Below are positions 9,520 to 18,092 of a stretch of DNA of 45,377 nucleotides, piece by piece. This DNA comes from Flavobacterium gelidilacus DSM 15343. Lineage in GTDB: Bacteria > Bacteroidota > Bacteroidia > Flavobacteriales > Flavobacteriaceae. Position numbers and translations under genes: made by a program. Numbering within the stretch: position 1 is the first letter of the stretch; each line of letters starts with the position of its first letter. The notes below the pieces were generated by a model. That model worked only from the letters and a program-made list of their open reading frames with translations, was not told the DNA's origin and ran no database searches. The DNA is taken from NCBI RefSeq assembly GCF_000422685.1, contig NZ_AUGN01000016.1, positions 1 through 45,377 on the forward strand. Reading direction: 5' to 3'.

Positions 9520-9556
9520 GTAATTTAGAATTTCCGAATTTGTAATTTCTTAAAAT

Positions 9557-10504
9557 CTATTTTTCATTTTCTGAATCTTCAGCTTTTTTTCTTTTTGTAG
9601 AATTTGCTCTTTTCATAGATTCACCAACTTGGTTACTTGCCGTAAAACTCGCTACCATGTTATTCAACATTTCACTTCCAGCTTGTGGCGAATTTGGTAA
9701 TAAGATTAAATTACTATTTGAATCTGCACCAATTGCTTGTAAAGTATCATAATGTTGTGTCACAACAATTAAAGCAGAAGCTTCTTGCGAATTAATTCCA
9801 ACTCTGTTCAATACATCTACAGATTCTACCAATCCACGTGCAATCTCTCTACGTTGGTCAGCAATACCTTGACCTTGAAGTCTTTTACTTTCTGCTTCAG
9901 CTTTTGCTTTAGCTACAATTCTAATTCTTCCTGCTTCCGCTTCATATTCTGCAGCTGTTTTTTCTCTATCAGCAGCATTAATTCTGTTCATCGCATTCTT
10001 AACTTGAATATCTGGATCAATATCAGTAATTAAAGTATTGATAATATCATATCCGTAACCTGACATTGCTCCGTTTAATTCTCTTTTTACGGCAACAGCA
10101 ACATCATCTTTTCTTTCGAAAACATCATCCAGTTTTAATTTTGGAACTTCAGCACGAACTACATCAAATACATAAGACGTAATTTGATCATGTGGATATT
10201 CTAATTTATAAAATGCTTCATAAACACTTTCTTGTAATACTTTAAATTGAACTGAAACTTTAAGTTTAACGAATACGTTATCTTTAGTTTTAGTTTCAAT
10301 CATTACGTCTAATTGTTGAATACGAAGATTTACTCTTCCGGCAACTCTATCAATAATAGGTAATTTTAATTGTAAACCTGAAGTACGAGTACTTGCATAT
10401 TTACCAAAACGTTCAATAACTGCTGACGTTTGTTGTTTTACTGTAAAAAAGGATGAAAATAAAATCACTACAGCTAAAAAAAGGAGAATGTAAATTCCGT
10501 ACAT
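9557..10504 (-). CDS. SPFH/band 7 (stomatin-like) membrane protein
   Basis: This 315-residue protein has one N-terminal membrane segment (residues 3-20). The SPFH/band 7 domain follows (about 20-200), with QQTSAVIERFGKY, LKLPIIDRV, and the FDVVRAEVPKLKLDDVFERKD stretch typical of stomatin-like proteins. A coiled-coil region rich in Ala, Glu and Arg (AADREKTAAEYEAEAGR, about 195-235) leads to a conserved Leu-rich part and a charged Lys/Glu tail. SPFH proteins form membrane-bound oligomers and often regulate membrane proteases or organise microdomains. No partner NfeD-type protease gene is adjacent, which argues against a classical nfeD-slipin pair. It is transcribed away from gltX, in the same direction, but a strong terminator separates them, so it is likely a single-gene unit. 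Confidence 0.9.
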   Translation of the reverse strand: MYGIYILLFLAVVILFSSFFTVKQQTSAVIERFGKYASTRTSGLQLKLPIIDRVAGRVNLRIQQLDVMIETKTKDNVFVKLKVSVQFKVLQESVYEAFYKLEYPHDQITSYVFDVVRAEVPKLKLDDVFERKDDVAVAVKRELNGAMSGYGYDIINTLITDIDPDIQVKNAMNRINAADREKTAAEYEAEAGRIRIVAKAKAEAESKRLQGQGIADQRREIARGLVESVDVLNRVGINSQEASALIVVTQHYDTLQAIGADSNSNLILLPNSPQAGSEMLNNMVASFTASNQVGESMKRANSTKRKKAEDSENEK

Positions 10505-10560
10505 AGTTTGTTTTTTAAATGGGTTATGTTAATTATACGTTTAATGTTGTGAAAAGTTAC

Positions 10561-10588
10561 AAAAAAAAATCCCGAAACTTTCGGGATT
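10561..10588 (-). terminator. Strong terminator after gltX
   Basis: AATCCCGAAA (10568-10577) and TTTCGGGATT (10579-10588) are perfect inverted repeats around a single C. Read on the minus strand the hairpin is followed by about nine T (the A run at 10561-10569). It lies 8 bp past the gltX stop. Confidence 0.85.
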
Positions 10589-10595
10589 AACTTTT

Positions 10596-12098
10596 TTATA
10601 AGGTTTGTATTGCTTTTTCAATACGTTTTATACTTTCTTCTTTGCCAATCATTTCAATGATATCGAATAAATGAGGTCCTTTTAAAGCGCCAACTAAACT
10701 CAATCGTAAAGGTTGCATAACTTTCCCCATTCCAATTTCATTAGTTGTCATCCATTCTTTTAATAAAGATTCAATGTTTAAAGATGTAAAATCTGAAATG
10801 TTATTCAGCTCAACAATCACTTTATTCATTAATTCAGGAGTTTCTTCTTTCCAATTTTTCGATGCTTTTTCATCATATGAAGTTGGTGCTTCAAAGAAAT
10901 AGTCTGATAAATCCCAAAGTTCATTTACGAAATTGGCTCTTTCTTTTACTAATCCAACGACTCTTGTTATATCTAAATCTGTTGAAATTCCTTTAGTTGA
11001 TAATTCGACTTTAAATAATTCAGCTAATTTATCATCTTCTTTAGTAATCAAATATTGGTGATTGAACCATTTGTTTTTCTCTGGATCAAACTTCGCTCCT
11101 GCTTTGTGAATTCTATTTAAATCAAAAGCATCAACTAATTCTTCTAAGGAATATAATTCTTTATCAGTTCCGTCATTCCAACCTAATAAGGCTAAAAAGT
11201 TAAGAACTGCTTCTGGAAAAAATCCTTGTTCTCTATAACCCATCGAAGTTCCTTCAGCCGTTTTCCAAGCTAATGGAAATACTGGAAATCCTAATTTATC
11301 ACCATCACGTTTGCTTAATTTTCCGTTTCCAACTGGTTTTAGAATTAAAGGTAAATGAGCAAATTCAGGTGCTTCCAAACCAAATGCTCTATACAATAAG
11401 CTGTGTAAAGGCATACTTGGTAACCATTCTTCACCACGAATTACATGCGAAGTTTCCATCAAATGGTCATCCACAATATTCGCTAAATGATAAGTTGGCA
11501 TTCCATCACTTTTAAACAAAACTTTATCATCTAATAAATTCGTGTCAAACTTAATATCACCACGAATAATATCTTTTAATTCTAAAATTTCATTCACTGG
11601 AGTTTTAAAACGAATTACATAAGCATCACCATTGTCAATTCTTTTGGCAGTTTCTTCTTTAGAAATTACTAACGATGTATCTAATTTTTCACGATTGTGC
11701 CAATTGTAAATGAATGTTTTTCCTTCAGCTTCGTGTTGTTTTCTGTGAGCGTCTAATGATTCAGCTGTGTCAAAAGCGTAATATGCCCAACCATTTTCAA
11801 TCAATTGATCAGCATATTCTTTATAAATGGCCTTTCTTTCGCTTTGGCGATAAGGTCCAAATTTTTCATTTTTTCCAACTGTTTCATCTGGAGAAATTCC
11901 TAACCATTCTAAGGCTTCTAAAATATATTCTTCTGCACCTTCAACAAATCTTGTTTGATCTGTATCTTCTACTCTTAAATAGAATGTTCCGTTATTTTTT
12001 TTAGCAAATAAATAATTAAATAAAGCGGTTCTTACACCACCAATATGTAATCCTCCTGTTGGACTTGGAGCAAATCGTACTCTAACTGGTTTTGACAT
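10596..12098 (-). CDS. gltX: Glutamyl-tRNA synthetase
   Basis: This cytoplasmic class I synthetase charges tRNA-Glu. The N-terminus has FAPSPTGGLHIGGVRT (HIGG at residues 18-21), the PSPTG form being typical of bacterial GluRS. The KMSKS loop appears as KLSKR (residues 260-264). EDTDQTR lies near residue 45. The 500-residue length fits the family, and the C-terminal alpha-helical anticodon-binding region is complete up to the stop. The start ATG is preceded by a TATCTTTG -7 element about 50 bp upstream. A strong hairpin terminator follows the stop, so the gene is probably transcribed alone. No odd residues were seen. Confidence 0.97.
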   Translation of the reverse strand: MSKPVRVRFAPSPTGGLHIGGVRTALFNYLFAKKNNGTFYLRVEDTDQTRFVEGAEEYILEALEWLGISPDETVGKNEKFGPYRQSERKAIYKEYADQLIENGWAYYAFDTAESLDAHRKQHEAEGKTFIYNWHNREKLDTSLVISKEETAKRIDNGDAYVIRFKTPVNEILELKDIIRGDIKFDTNLLDDKVLFKSDGMPTYHLANIVDDHLMETSHVIRGEEWLPSMPLHSLLYRAFGLEAPEFAHLPLILKPVGNGKLSKRDGDKLGFPVFPLAWKTAEGTSMGYREQGFFPEAVLNFLALLGWNDGTDKELYSLEELVDAFDLNRIHKAGAKFDPEKNKWFNHQYLITKEDDKLAELFKVELSTKGISTDLDITRVVGLVKERANFVNELWDLSDYFFEAPTSYDEKASKNWKEETPELMNKVIVELNNISDFTSLNIESLLKEWMTTNEIGMGKVMQPLRLSLVGALKGPHLFDIIEMIGKEESIKRIEKAIQTL

Positions 12099-12122
12099 TT
12101 CTTAATTTTTTTCTGTTTTTTT

Positions 12123-12143
12123 ACACTGAGCTTGTCGAAGTGT
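12123..12143. repeat. Short inverted repeat with CTTGTCGAAG core
   Basis: ACACT (12123-12127) and AGTGT (12139-12143) flank a centre containing GAGCTTGTCGA. The core, reverse complement CTTCGACAAGCTC, matches what I recall as a dispersed intergenic repeat in Flavobacteria. It falls at the predicted 5' end of the gltX transcript. It is a single copy in this window. Confidence 0.4.
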
Positions 12144-12147
12144 GGTG

Positions 12148-12155
12148 CAAAGATA
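12148..12155 (-). promoter_or_regulatory. -7 element of the gltX promoter
   Basis: Reverse complement TATCTTTG is an exact TAnnTTTG match, 50 bp before the gltX ATG. The -33 region has no clear TTG at normal spacing. Confidence 0.5.
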
Positions 12156-12248
12156 CAATTTGAATTTAGAAGTAAGAATTTAGATTTTGTAAATCTGCCA
12201 CTTATCAACATAATATCAAGTTAAAGTTTTGCTAATCACTATTTAGTT

Positions 12249-12279
12249 TTGACATATTACATTTTAAGTTGTATTTTTA
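12249..12279 (+). promoter_or_regulatory. Probable promoter of the DUF4175-ybeY-mnmG genes
   Basis: TTG (12249-12251), a 20-bp spacer and TATTTTTA (12272-12279, seven of eight positions of TAnnTTTG) precede the TTG start codon at 12306 by 26 bp. Confidence 0.4.
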
Positions 12280-12305
12280 TCGGTTATTAACAGATTATAA
12301 ACAAT

Positions 12306-15300
12306 TTGGAAACAAAAGCTATTATTTTTGTGAAATTAGAAGCCTTTATCAAGAGGTTTTACACCAATGAACTAATAAAAGGAGTTATTCTTTTTATTGG
12401 ACTTGGGTTACTATATTTTCTATTTACCATTTTAGTGGAATATTTCCTTTGGTTACCAACTTCAGGAAGAACGATTTTGTTCTGGTTGTTTGTAACTGTT
12501 CAAATTTTCTTATTAGTTCGTTTTATATTTTTTCCATTGTTTAAATTGTTTAAACTTCAAAAAGGAATTAATTATGAACAAGCGTCAATAATTATTGGAA
12601 ATCATTTTTATGAAGTAAATGATAAGTTGACGAATTTTCTACAATTATCAAATCAGAACGAGAATTCGGAATTACTTTTAGCTTCTATAAATCAAAAAGC
12701 TGAAACCTTAAGTCCAATTCCTTTCTCTAATGCGATTAATTTTAATAAGAACAAGAAATTTTTGCCTTATGCGATAGTTCCAATTTTATTATTGGCTTTG
12801 TTTTTTGTGTCTGGAAATTCAAAAGTGATTTCACAAGGATTGGATAGAGTTGTTAATTACAATACAAAATATGTTACACCAGCTCCTTTTCAATTTTTGA
12901 TTTTGAATAAAGAGTTAGTGACACAACAAAACAAAGAATTCACTTTACAGGTTAAAACAGTAGGAAATATAATTCCTGAAAATGTTTCGCTTATAATTGG
13001 TGATGAAGAATATTTATTGGAAAACACGAATCCTGGAGAGTTTCAATATAAGTTTGATAACGTTATTTCGGACGTGAACTTTAGTCTGAAAGCAAATTCG
13101 ATAAATTCTAAAGATTATAATCTGAAAGTAGTTAACGTTCCTACTATCAATAATTTTGAAATGATTTTATCTTATCCAAGTTATTTAAAACGTAAATCGG
13201 AAAGTATTAAAGGAACTGGAAATGCAATTGTACCAGAAGGCACGTCAATTCGTTGGAAATTATCAACTTTTGCGACAACCGACATTGCTTTTATTTCAAA
13301 TAACAGCAAATCTGTTTACTCTTCAACAAATGGTGAGTTTAATTTCTCTAAAAATATTAGTCAAAATACTGAATATCAAATAGTAACATCAAATAAAAAC
13401 GTAAAAAACTTTGAAAAACTAGATTATCTAGTAAATATCGTTAAAGATCAATATCCTTTTATAGCTGCTAATAAAGCTCCTGATTCCTTAAGCCTAAAAA
13501 AGAACTTTATTATAGGGCAATTGTCAGATGATTATGGGTTGAGTAAATTACAAGTTGTCTATTATCCCAAAGGAAAACCTCAATTAGTTAAACGTGGAAC
13601 ACTAGCTGTAAAAAACCAAACTGTGGATCAATTTGTTTATTCTTTTCCCACAGGTTTAAATGTAGAGCAAGGAATTGTTTATGAATACTATTTTGAAGTT
13701 TTTGATAATGATGCTGTGAATAATTACAAGTCAAGTAAGTCTTCAGTTTTTTCACATAATGAATTAACGGATGATCAAAAACAAGATGAATTATTAAAAG
13801 ATCAAAATGATAATATTAATAGTTTAGAAAAATCATTAAACAATCAAGACAAGCAATTAAAAGAATTAGACAAACTCCAAAAAATGAAAAAGGAGAAAGC
13901 TAATCTTGATTTTAAAGATCAAAAAAAGATTGAAGATTTCATCAAAAAACAAAAAAATCAAGATGAAATGATGAAGGTGTTTTCTAAAAAACTTTCAGAA
14001 AATCTTGAGAATTTTAATCCAAAAGAAGAAGATAAACTTAAAAAAGAACTGCTTCGTCGTTTAGATGAAAGTCAAAAACAATCCGAAAAAAATGAAAAGC
14101 TTTTAAAAGAGTTAGAAGAATTACAAAAGAAATTACAAGACGATAAACTTTTCGAGAAAGCAGATAAATTAAAAAAGGATTCCAAAAATCAAGCTAAGAA
14201 TTTAGAGCAACTTGTTGAATTAACGAAACGTTTTTACGTTGAAAAAAAGGCGGAACAAATTGCTGACAAATTAAATAAGTTAGCAGAAAAAGAAGATAAG
14301 CTAGCTAATGAAAATAAAAACAATTTAGAAGAACAGAAAAAAGTAGCTGATGAATTTGAAAAAATAAAAGAAGAGTTACAACAATTGGATATAGAAAATA
14401 AGGATTTAAAAAAACCTATGGATATTCCAAATGACAAAAATGAACAAGAAGATGTTCAAGACGATTTAGAAAAATCAGAAGAAGATCTAAAAAAGAATGA
14501 TAAACCAAGTGCTTCAAAATCTCAAAAATCTGCGGGTAAGAAGATGAAAGAAATGAGTCAGAAAATGAGCTCTTCGATGGAAGGTGGAGAATCACAGCAA
14601 ATGGAAGAAGATGCAAAAGCATTACGTCAAATTCTAGACAATCTTTTAGCATTTTCCTATGATGAAGAAGCATTAATTCAACCGACAAAATCATCTCAAT
14701 CACGATCGTTGGCTTTGAATAAAATCCTTAAAAAACAACAAGAACTTAAATTACAGTTTAAACATGTGGATGATAGTATTTTTGCTGTCTCACTTCGTAA
14801 CCCAATGATTTCAGAATTTGTATTAAACGAAATAGGTGAAATACATTATAATCTAGATCAATCTTTAGAAACCTTAGCAGATAATAATGTTTCTAGAGGA
14901 GCTTCTTTACAACAATATGTTCTATCAAGTGCCAATAAATTAGCAGATTTTTTAAGCAATGTTCAGAGCGATATGAATATGCAAATGTCTGGAAAAGGCA
15001 AAGGAAAAGGCAAAGGAATGCCAAGTCCGGGGCAAGGTAATCCTGGAAAACAATTATCTGACATAATTAAAAAGCAAGAAGGTCTTTCTGAAAAAATGAA
15101 AGAAGGAATGAAACCTGGTGAAAAACCCGGAGACAATCCAGGTGATAAGCCTGGAGAAAAACCTGGTGAAGGTAAGAAAGACGGCAAAGGAAAAGGAGAA
15201 AATGGAGAAGGTGAAGGTTCAGAAGGAAACGCTGGAAAGGTATTAGAAATTCTAAGAGAGCAACAACAACTTCGAGATGCTTTACAGAAATCTTTAGAGC

Positions 15301-15623
15301 AACAAGGCATTAATGGAAACAATGTTCTAAACCAAATGAAAGATATAGAGAAGCAGTTAATCAATAAAGGTTTTAAAAACGAAACCTTACAAAAGATGCT
15401 TAATCTTAAACATGAATTACTAAAATTAGAGAATGCAATTCAGCAACAAGGGCAAGATGAAAAACGTAAATCGAATACAACTGATGATAAGTTTTCTAAC
15501 AACGCTTCTACCCTACCAAAGGAATTGCAAGAATATATTAAAAGCATAGAGATTTTAAACAGACAAAGTTTACCTTTGCAAAAAAATTACGACCAAAAAG
15601 TCAAAGAATATTTTAAGAAGTAA
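12306..15623 (+). CDS. DUF4175-type large membrane protein
   Basis: This 1105-residue protein has two N-terminal membrane helices (about 22-46 and 52-77) and a third (about 153-169). An extracytoplasmic beta-rich part follows (about 180-480). A very long charged coiled coil runs from about 495 to 740 (many Lys, Glu, Gln heptads). A low-complexity Gly/Lys/Pro segment lies at about 893-975 with repeated KPGEKPGD units, and a final helical part completes it. It looks like the DUF4175 family, which in Bacteroidota sits beside ybeY. Its molecular role is not established as far as I know. The start is TTG at 12306: the frame is closed by TAA at 12288 and has no ATG before the first membrane helix. 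The stop overlaps the ybeY ATG by one base (TAATG), suggesting translational coupling. Confidence 0.85.
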   Translation: METKAIIFVKLEAFIKRFYTNELIKGVILFIGLGLLYFLFTILVEYFLWLPTSGRTILFWLFVTVQIFLLVRFIFFPLFKLFKLQKGINYEQASIIIGNHFYEVNDKLTNFLQLSNQNENSELLLASINQKAETLSPIPFSNAINFNKNKKFLPYAIVPILLLALFFVSGNSKVISQGLDRVVNYNTKYVTPAPFQFLILNKELVTQQNKEFTLQVKTVGNIIPENVSLIIGDEEYLLENTNPGEFQYKFDNVISDVNFSLKANSINSKDYNLKVVNVPTINNFEMILSYPSYLKRKSESIKGTGNAIVPEGTSIRWKLSTFATTDIAFISNNSKSVYSSTNGEFNFSKNISQNTEYQIVTSNKNVKNFEKLDYLVNIVKDQYPFIAANKAPDSLSLKKNFIIGQLSDDYGLSKLQVVYYPKGKPQLVKRGTLAVKNQTVDQFVYSFPTGLNVEQGIVYEYYFEVFDNDAVNNYKSSKSSVFSHNELTDDQKQDELLKDQNDNINSLEKSLNNQDKQLKELDKLQKMKKEKANLDFKDQKKIEDFIKKQKNQDEMMKVFSKKLSENLENFNPKEEDKLKKELLRRLDESQKQSEKNEKLLKELEELQKKLQDDKLFEKADKLKKDSKNQAKNLEQLVELTKRFYVEKKAEQIADKLNKLAEKEDKLANENKNNLEEQKKVADEFEKIKEELQQLDIENKDLKKPMDIPNDKNEQEDVQDDLEKSEEDLKKNDKPSASKSQKSAGKKMKEMSQKMSSSMEGGESQQMEEDAKALRQILDNLLAFSYDEEALIQPTKSSQSRSLALNKILKKQQELKLQFKHVDDSIFAVSLRNPMISEFVLNEIGEIHYNLDQSLETLADNNVSRGASLQQYVLSSANKLADFLSNVQSDMNMQMSGKGKGKGKGMPSPGQGNPGKQLSDIIKKQEGLSEKMKEGMKPGEKPGDNPGDKPGEKPGEGKKDGKGKGENGEGEGSEGNAGKVLEILREQQQLRDALQKSLEQQGINGNNVLNQMKDIEKQLINKGFKNETLQKMLNLKHELLKLENAIQQQGQDEKRKSNTTDDKFSNNASTLPKELQEYIKSIEILNRQSLPLQKNYDQKVKEYFKK

Positions 15624-16045
15624 TGATTACATTTAACTATGAAAATGATTTCCTTTTAGAGGATGAATCAATTTATCAAGATTGGATATCACGAATTATC
15701 CTTTCAGAAAACAAAACGGAAGGCGAAATTAATTACATTTTTTGTGATGATGAATATTTAATTAATATCAATAATGAGTATTTAAATCATGATACTTATA
15801 CGGATATTATTAGCTTCGATTATTCCGTTGGAGACTTAATTGAAGGTGATATTTTTGTGTCTACAGAAAGGGTTGCTGAAAATGCAATTGAGTTTAATGT
15901 ACCGTTTGATAACGAAATTAAAAGAGTGTTGTCGCACGGTATTTTACACTACTGCGGTTATAAAGATAAATCAGAAAATGAAGCATCAGTAATGCGTCAA
16001 AAAGAAGATGAGAAAATTGCTTTGTTCCACGTGGAACAAGAATAA
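15623..16045 (+). CDS. ybeY: Endoribonuclease YbeY (rRNA maturation factor)
   Basis: YbeY is a small metal-dependent RNase for 16S rRNA 3' maturation and ribosome quality control. The 140-residue length is normal. The signature appears as SHGILHYCGYKD (H105, H109). The usual motif is HGxLHLxGYDH; here Asp115 stands where the third metal-binding His normally is. I recall related KD forms in other Bacteroidota, so this is probably a lineage variant rather than loss of function. TDIISFDYS corresponds to the conserved TDVLSFP block. It overlaps the upstream gene by one base. The last codons (encoding LFHVEQE) contain a perfect palindromic parS-type site, so the C-terminal tail is shaped by a DNA element. 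mnmG follows after about 95 bp. Confidence 0.92.
   Translation: MITFNYENDFLLEDESIYQDWISRIILSENKTEGEINYIFCDDEYLININNEYLNHDTYTDIISFDYSVGDLIEGDIFVSTERVAENAIEFNVPFDNEIKRVLSHGILHYCGYKDKSENEASVMRQKEDEKIALFHVEQE
16023..16038. promoter_or_regulatory. parS: parS-type ParB site 1 (inside the ybeY 3' end)
   Basis: TGTTCCACGTGGAACA is a perfect 16-bp palindrome differing from the canonical parS TGTTTCACGTGAAACA at one symmetrical pair. It lies in the last codons of ybeY. Two more copies lie nearby, which makes chance occurrence very unlikely. Confidence 0.85.
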
Positions 16046-16067
16046 TCATCTATCAATATTAATTAAA

Positions 16068-16083
16068 TGTTTCACGTGGAACA
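16068..16083. promoter_or_regulatory. parS: parS-type ParB site 2 (upstream of mnmG)
   Basis: TGTTTCACGTGGAACA matches canonical parS at 15 of 16 positions. Its centre is 45 bp from the centre of site 1 and it lies between ybeY and mnmG. Confidence 0.87.
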
Positions 16084-16140
16084 TTATAAAAATTACATAA
16101 CGAAGTTCGGACTTTCTGACTTCTGATTTTTAAATTTAAG

Positions 16141-18018
16141 ATGAGTATATTTCAAGAAAAATACGATGTGATTGTAGTTGGTGCTGGGCATGCTGGTTCT
16201 GAAGCTGCGGCCTCTGCAGCAAATTTAGGCTGCTCTACCCTTCTGGTCACAATGAATCTACAAAACATCGCACAGATGTCTTGTAATCCTGCTATGGGAG
16301 GAATTGCAAAAGGTCAAATAGTAAGAGAGATTGATGCGCTAGGTGGTTATTCTGGAATTGTGTCTGATAAAACAGCTATCCAATTCAAGATGTTGAACAA
16401 GTCAAAAGGACCTGCAATGTGGTCTCCAAGAGTTCAAAGTGATAGAATGCGTTTCGCTGAAGAATGGAGATTGATGTTGGAGAGAACTCCGAATCTTGAT
16501 TTTTACCAAGAGATGGTTTCGGGTTTGTTAATCGAAAATAATAAAATTGTCGGCATCAAAACATCACTTGGTTTGGAAATTAAAGCCAAAACAGTTGTGC
16601 TAACAAATGGTACATTTCTAAATGGTTTAATCCATATTGGCGACAAACAATTTGGTGGTGGTCGTGCAGGCGAAAGTGCTTCATTTGGAATTACAGAAGA
16701 CCTTGTTAAAGTAGGTTTTGAATCTGGAAGAATGAAAACAGGAACTCCTCCAAGAGTTGATGGTCGTTCTTTAGATTATTCAAAAATGACAGAACAACCT
16801 GGTGATGAAAAACCACACAAGTTTTCTTATTTGCAAAGCATAAAACCATTAACTCACCAAAGGTCTTGTTACATGACTTACACTTCTCTTGAAGTTCATG
16901 ATCATCTTCGTGAGGGTTTTGATCGAAGTCCTATGTTTAATGGAAGAATAAAAAGTATAGGTCCAAGATATTGCCCGTCTATTGAAGATAAAATAAATCG
17001 TTTTGCAGATAAAGACAGACATCAATTATTTGTTGAACCAGAAGGATGGAATACAGTAGAAGTTTATGTAAATGGATTTTCTACTTCTCTTCCAGAAGAT
17101 ATTCAATTTAAAGCTTTGCGTTCTGTTGCGGGTTTTGAAAAAGTAAAATTTTTCAGACCTGGATATGCAATTGAATATGATTACTTCCCTCCTACACAAT
17201 TAAAACACACCTTAGAAACTAAATTAGTGGAAGGTTTGTATTTTGCTGGTCAAATTAACGGAACAACAGGATACGAAGAAGCCGCTTCTCAAGGATTAAT
17301 GGCCGGAATTAATGCTGCTTTAAAAGTTCAAGAACGCGATGAGTTTATACTAAAACGTAATGAAGCATATATCGGAGTTTTGATCGATGATTTAATTACT
17401 AAAGGAACAGAAGAGCCTTATCGAATGTTTACTTCTCGTGCAGAGTATAGAACACTTTTACGTCAAGACAATGCGGATTCAAGACTAACCCCTAAAGGAT
17501 TTGAACTAGGTTTAGCTTCAGATGAACGTTTAATTCGTATGGAAGAAAAGTTTTCGAAGTCAGATGCAATGGTTCAGTTTTTTAGAGATACAAGCGCAAA
17601 ACCTGAAGAAGCAAATCCAATTCTTGAATCTAAAGGATCGAGTTTAATGTCTCAACCAGATAAGATGTTCAAAGTTTTTTCTAGACCACAAATAGATTTA
17701 GAAGACATTGTTAAGTTTGAGAAAGTTTCAGAATATATTAATACACATGTTTTGGATGATGAAATTATTGAGCAAGCTGAAATTGATGTTAAATATTCAG
17801 GTTATATTGAAAAAGAAAGATTACATGCAGATAAACTAAATCGTTTAGAAGACGCAATAATTCCCGATAATTTTGATTTTAATAAAATAAAATCAATTTC
17901 TACTGAAGCTAAAATGAAGTTTAATAAAATTCGTCCAAAGACAATTGCACAAGCTTCTAGAATTAGCGGAGTTTCACCAAGTGATATTTCTGTATTATTA
18001 ATTTATATGGGACGTTAA
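16141..18018 (+). CDS. mnmG: tRNA uridine-5-carboxymethylaminomethyl modification enzyme MnmG (GidA)
   Basis: MnmG is an FAD-dependent enzyme that, with MnmE, modifies U34 in the wobble position of several tRNAs. The 625-residue length is typical. The FAD dinucleotide-binding motif is VVGAGHAGSEAA (GAGHAG at residues 14-19). NPAMGGIAKGQIVREIDALGG and the Cys-containing MSCNPAMGG region are family hallmarks, as are TGTPPRVDGR and GQINGTTGYEEAASQGL. The C-terminal MnmE-interacting helical domain is complete. The gene is flanked on both sides by parS-type sites. In many bacteria mnmG (gidA) lies near oriC, so the arrangement fits an origin-proximal position, although mnmE was not found here. Confidence 0.97.
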   Translation: MSIFQEKYDVIVVGAGHAGSEAAASAANLGCSTLLVTMNLQNIAQMSCNPAMGGIAKGQIVREIDALGGYSGIVSDKTAIQFKMLNKSKGPAMWSPRVQSDRMRFAEEWRLMLERTPNLDFYQEMVSGLLIENNKIVGIKTSLGLEIKAKTVVLTNGTFLNGLIHIGDKQFGGGRAGESASFGITEDLVKVGFESGRMKTGTPPRVDGRSLDYSKMTEQPGDEKPHKFSYLQSIKPLTHQRSCYMTYTSLEVHDHLREGFDRSPMFNGRIKSIGPRYCPSIEDKINRFADKDRHQLFVEPEGWNTVEVYVNGFSTSLPEDIQFKALRSVAGFEKVKFFRPGYAIEYDYFPPTQLKHTLETKLVEGLYFAGQINGTTGYEEAASQGLMAGINAALKVQERDEFILKRNEAYIGVLIDDLITKGTEEPYRMFTSRAEYRTLLRQDNADSRLTPKGFELGLASDERLIRMEEKFSKSDAMVQFFRDTSAKPEEANPILESKGSSLMSQPDKMFKVFSRPQIDLEDIVKFEKVSEYINTHVLDDEIIEQAEIDVKYSGYIEKERLHADKLNRLEDAIIPDNFDFNKIKSISTEAKMKFNKIRPKTIAQASRISGVSPSDISVLLIYMGR

Positions 18019-18029
18019 AAAGTGCTTAT

Positions 18030-18077
18030 TGTTCAGTCTTTAGTAAGCAGTTCTAACTGAATACTAAAGACTGAACA
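18030..18077. repeat. Long inverted repeat between mnmG and parS
   Basis: TGTTCAGTCTTTAGT (18030-18044) and ACTAAAGACTGAACA (18063-18077) are perfect 15-bp arms; a nested CAGTT/AACTG hairpin (48-52/55-59) lies in the centre. CTGAATACTAAA is directly repeated at 18057-18068 and 18078-18089. It may terminate mnmG transcription or be a REP-like element. There is no long T run. Confidence 0.75.
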
Positions 18078-18092
18078 CTGAATACTAAAAAT

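Larger units (their letters stand above)
9099..9556. other. AT-rich gene-poor stretch with short repeats
   Basis: There is no convincing coding frame here on either strand. The stretch contains an 18-bp palindrome at 9117-9134, a 12-bp palindrome (AATCAATTGATT) at 9266-9277 flanked by ATCGT and ACGAT arms, an 18-bp direct repeat at 9382-9399 and 9413-9430, and a terminator hairpin at 9482-9519. It looks like eroded intergenic DNA. Confidence 0.6.

Noticed and set aside
9557..10504. HflK/HflC identity for the SPFH protein
   Set aside because: There is only one gene, with no paired partner, and the motifs fit the stomatin/slipin-like branch better.
15130..15190. Repeats in the KPGEKPGD region as a possible CRISPR or minisatellite
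   Set aside because: The units are short, in frame and part of a low-complexity protein segment, with no spacers.
14963..15364. Pro/Ser/Phe-rich minus-strand frame of 133 codons
   Set aside because: It is the antisense reading of the Gly/Lys/Pro-rich segment of the DUF4175-type gene, whose skewed codons keep the opposite strand open.
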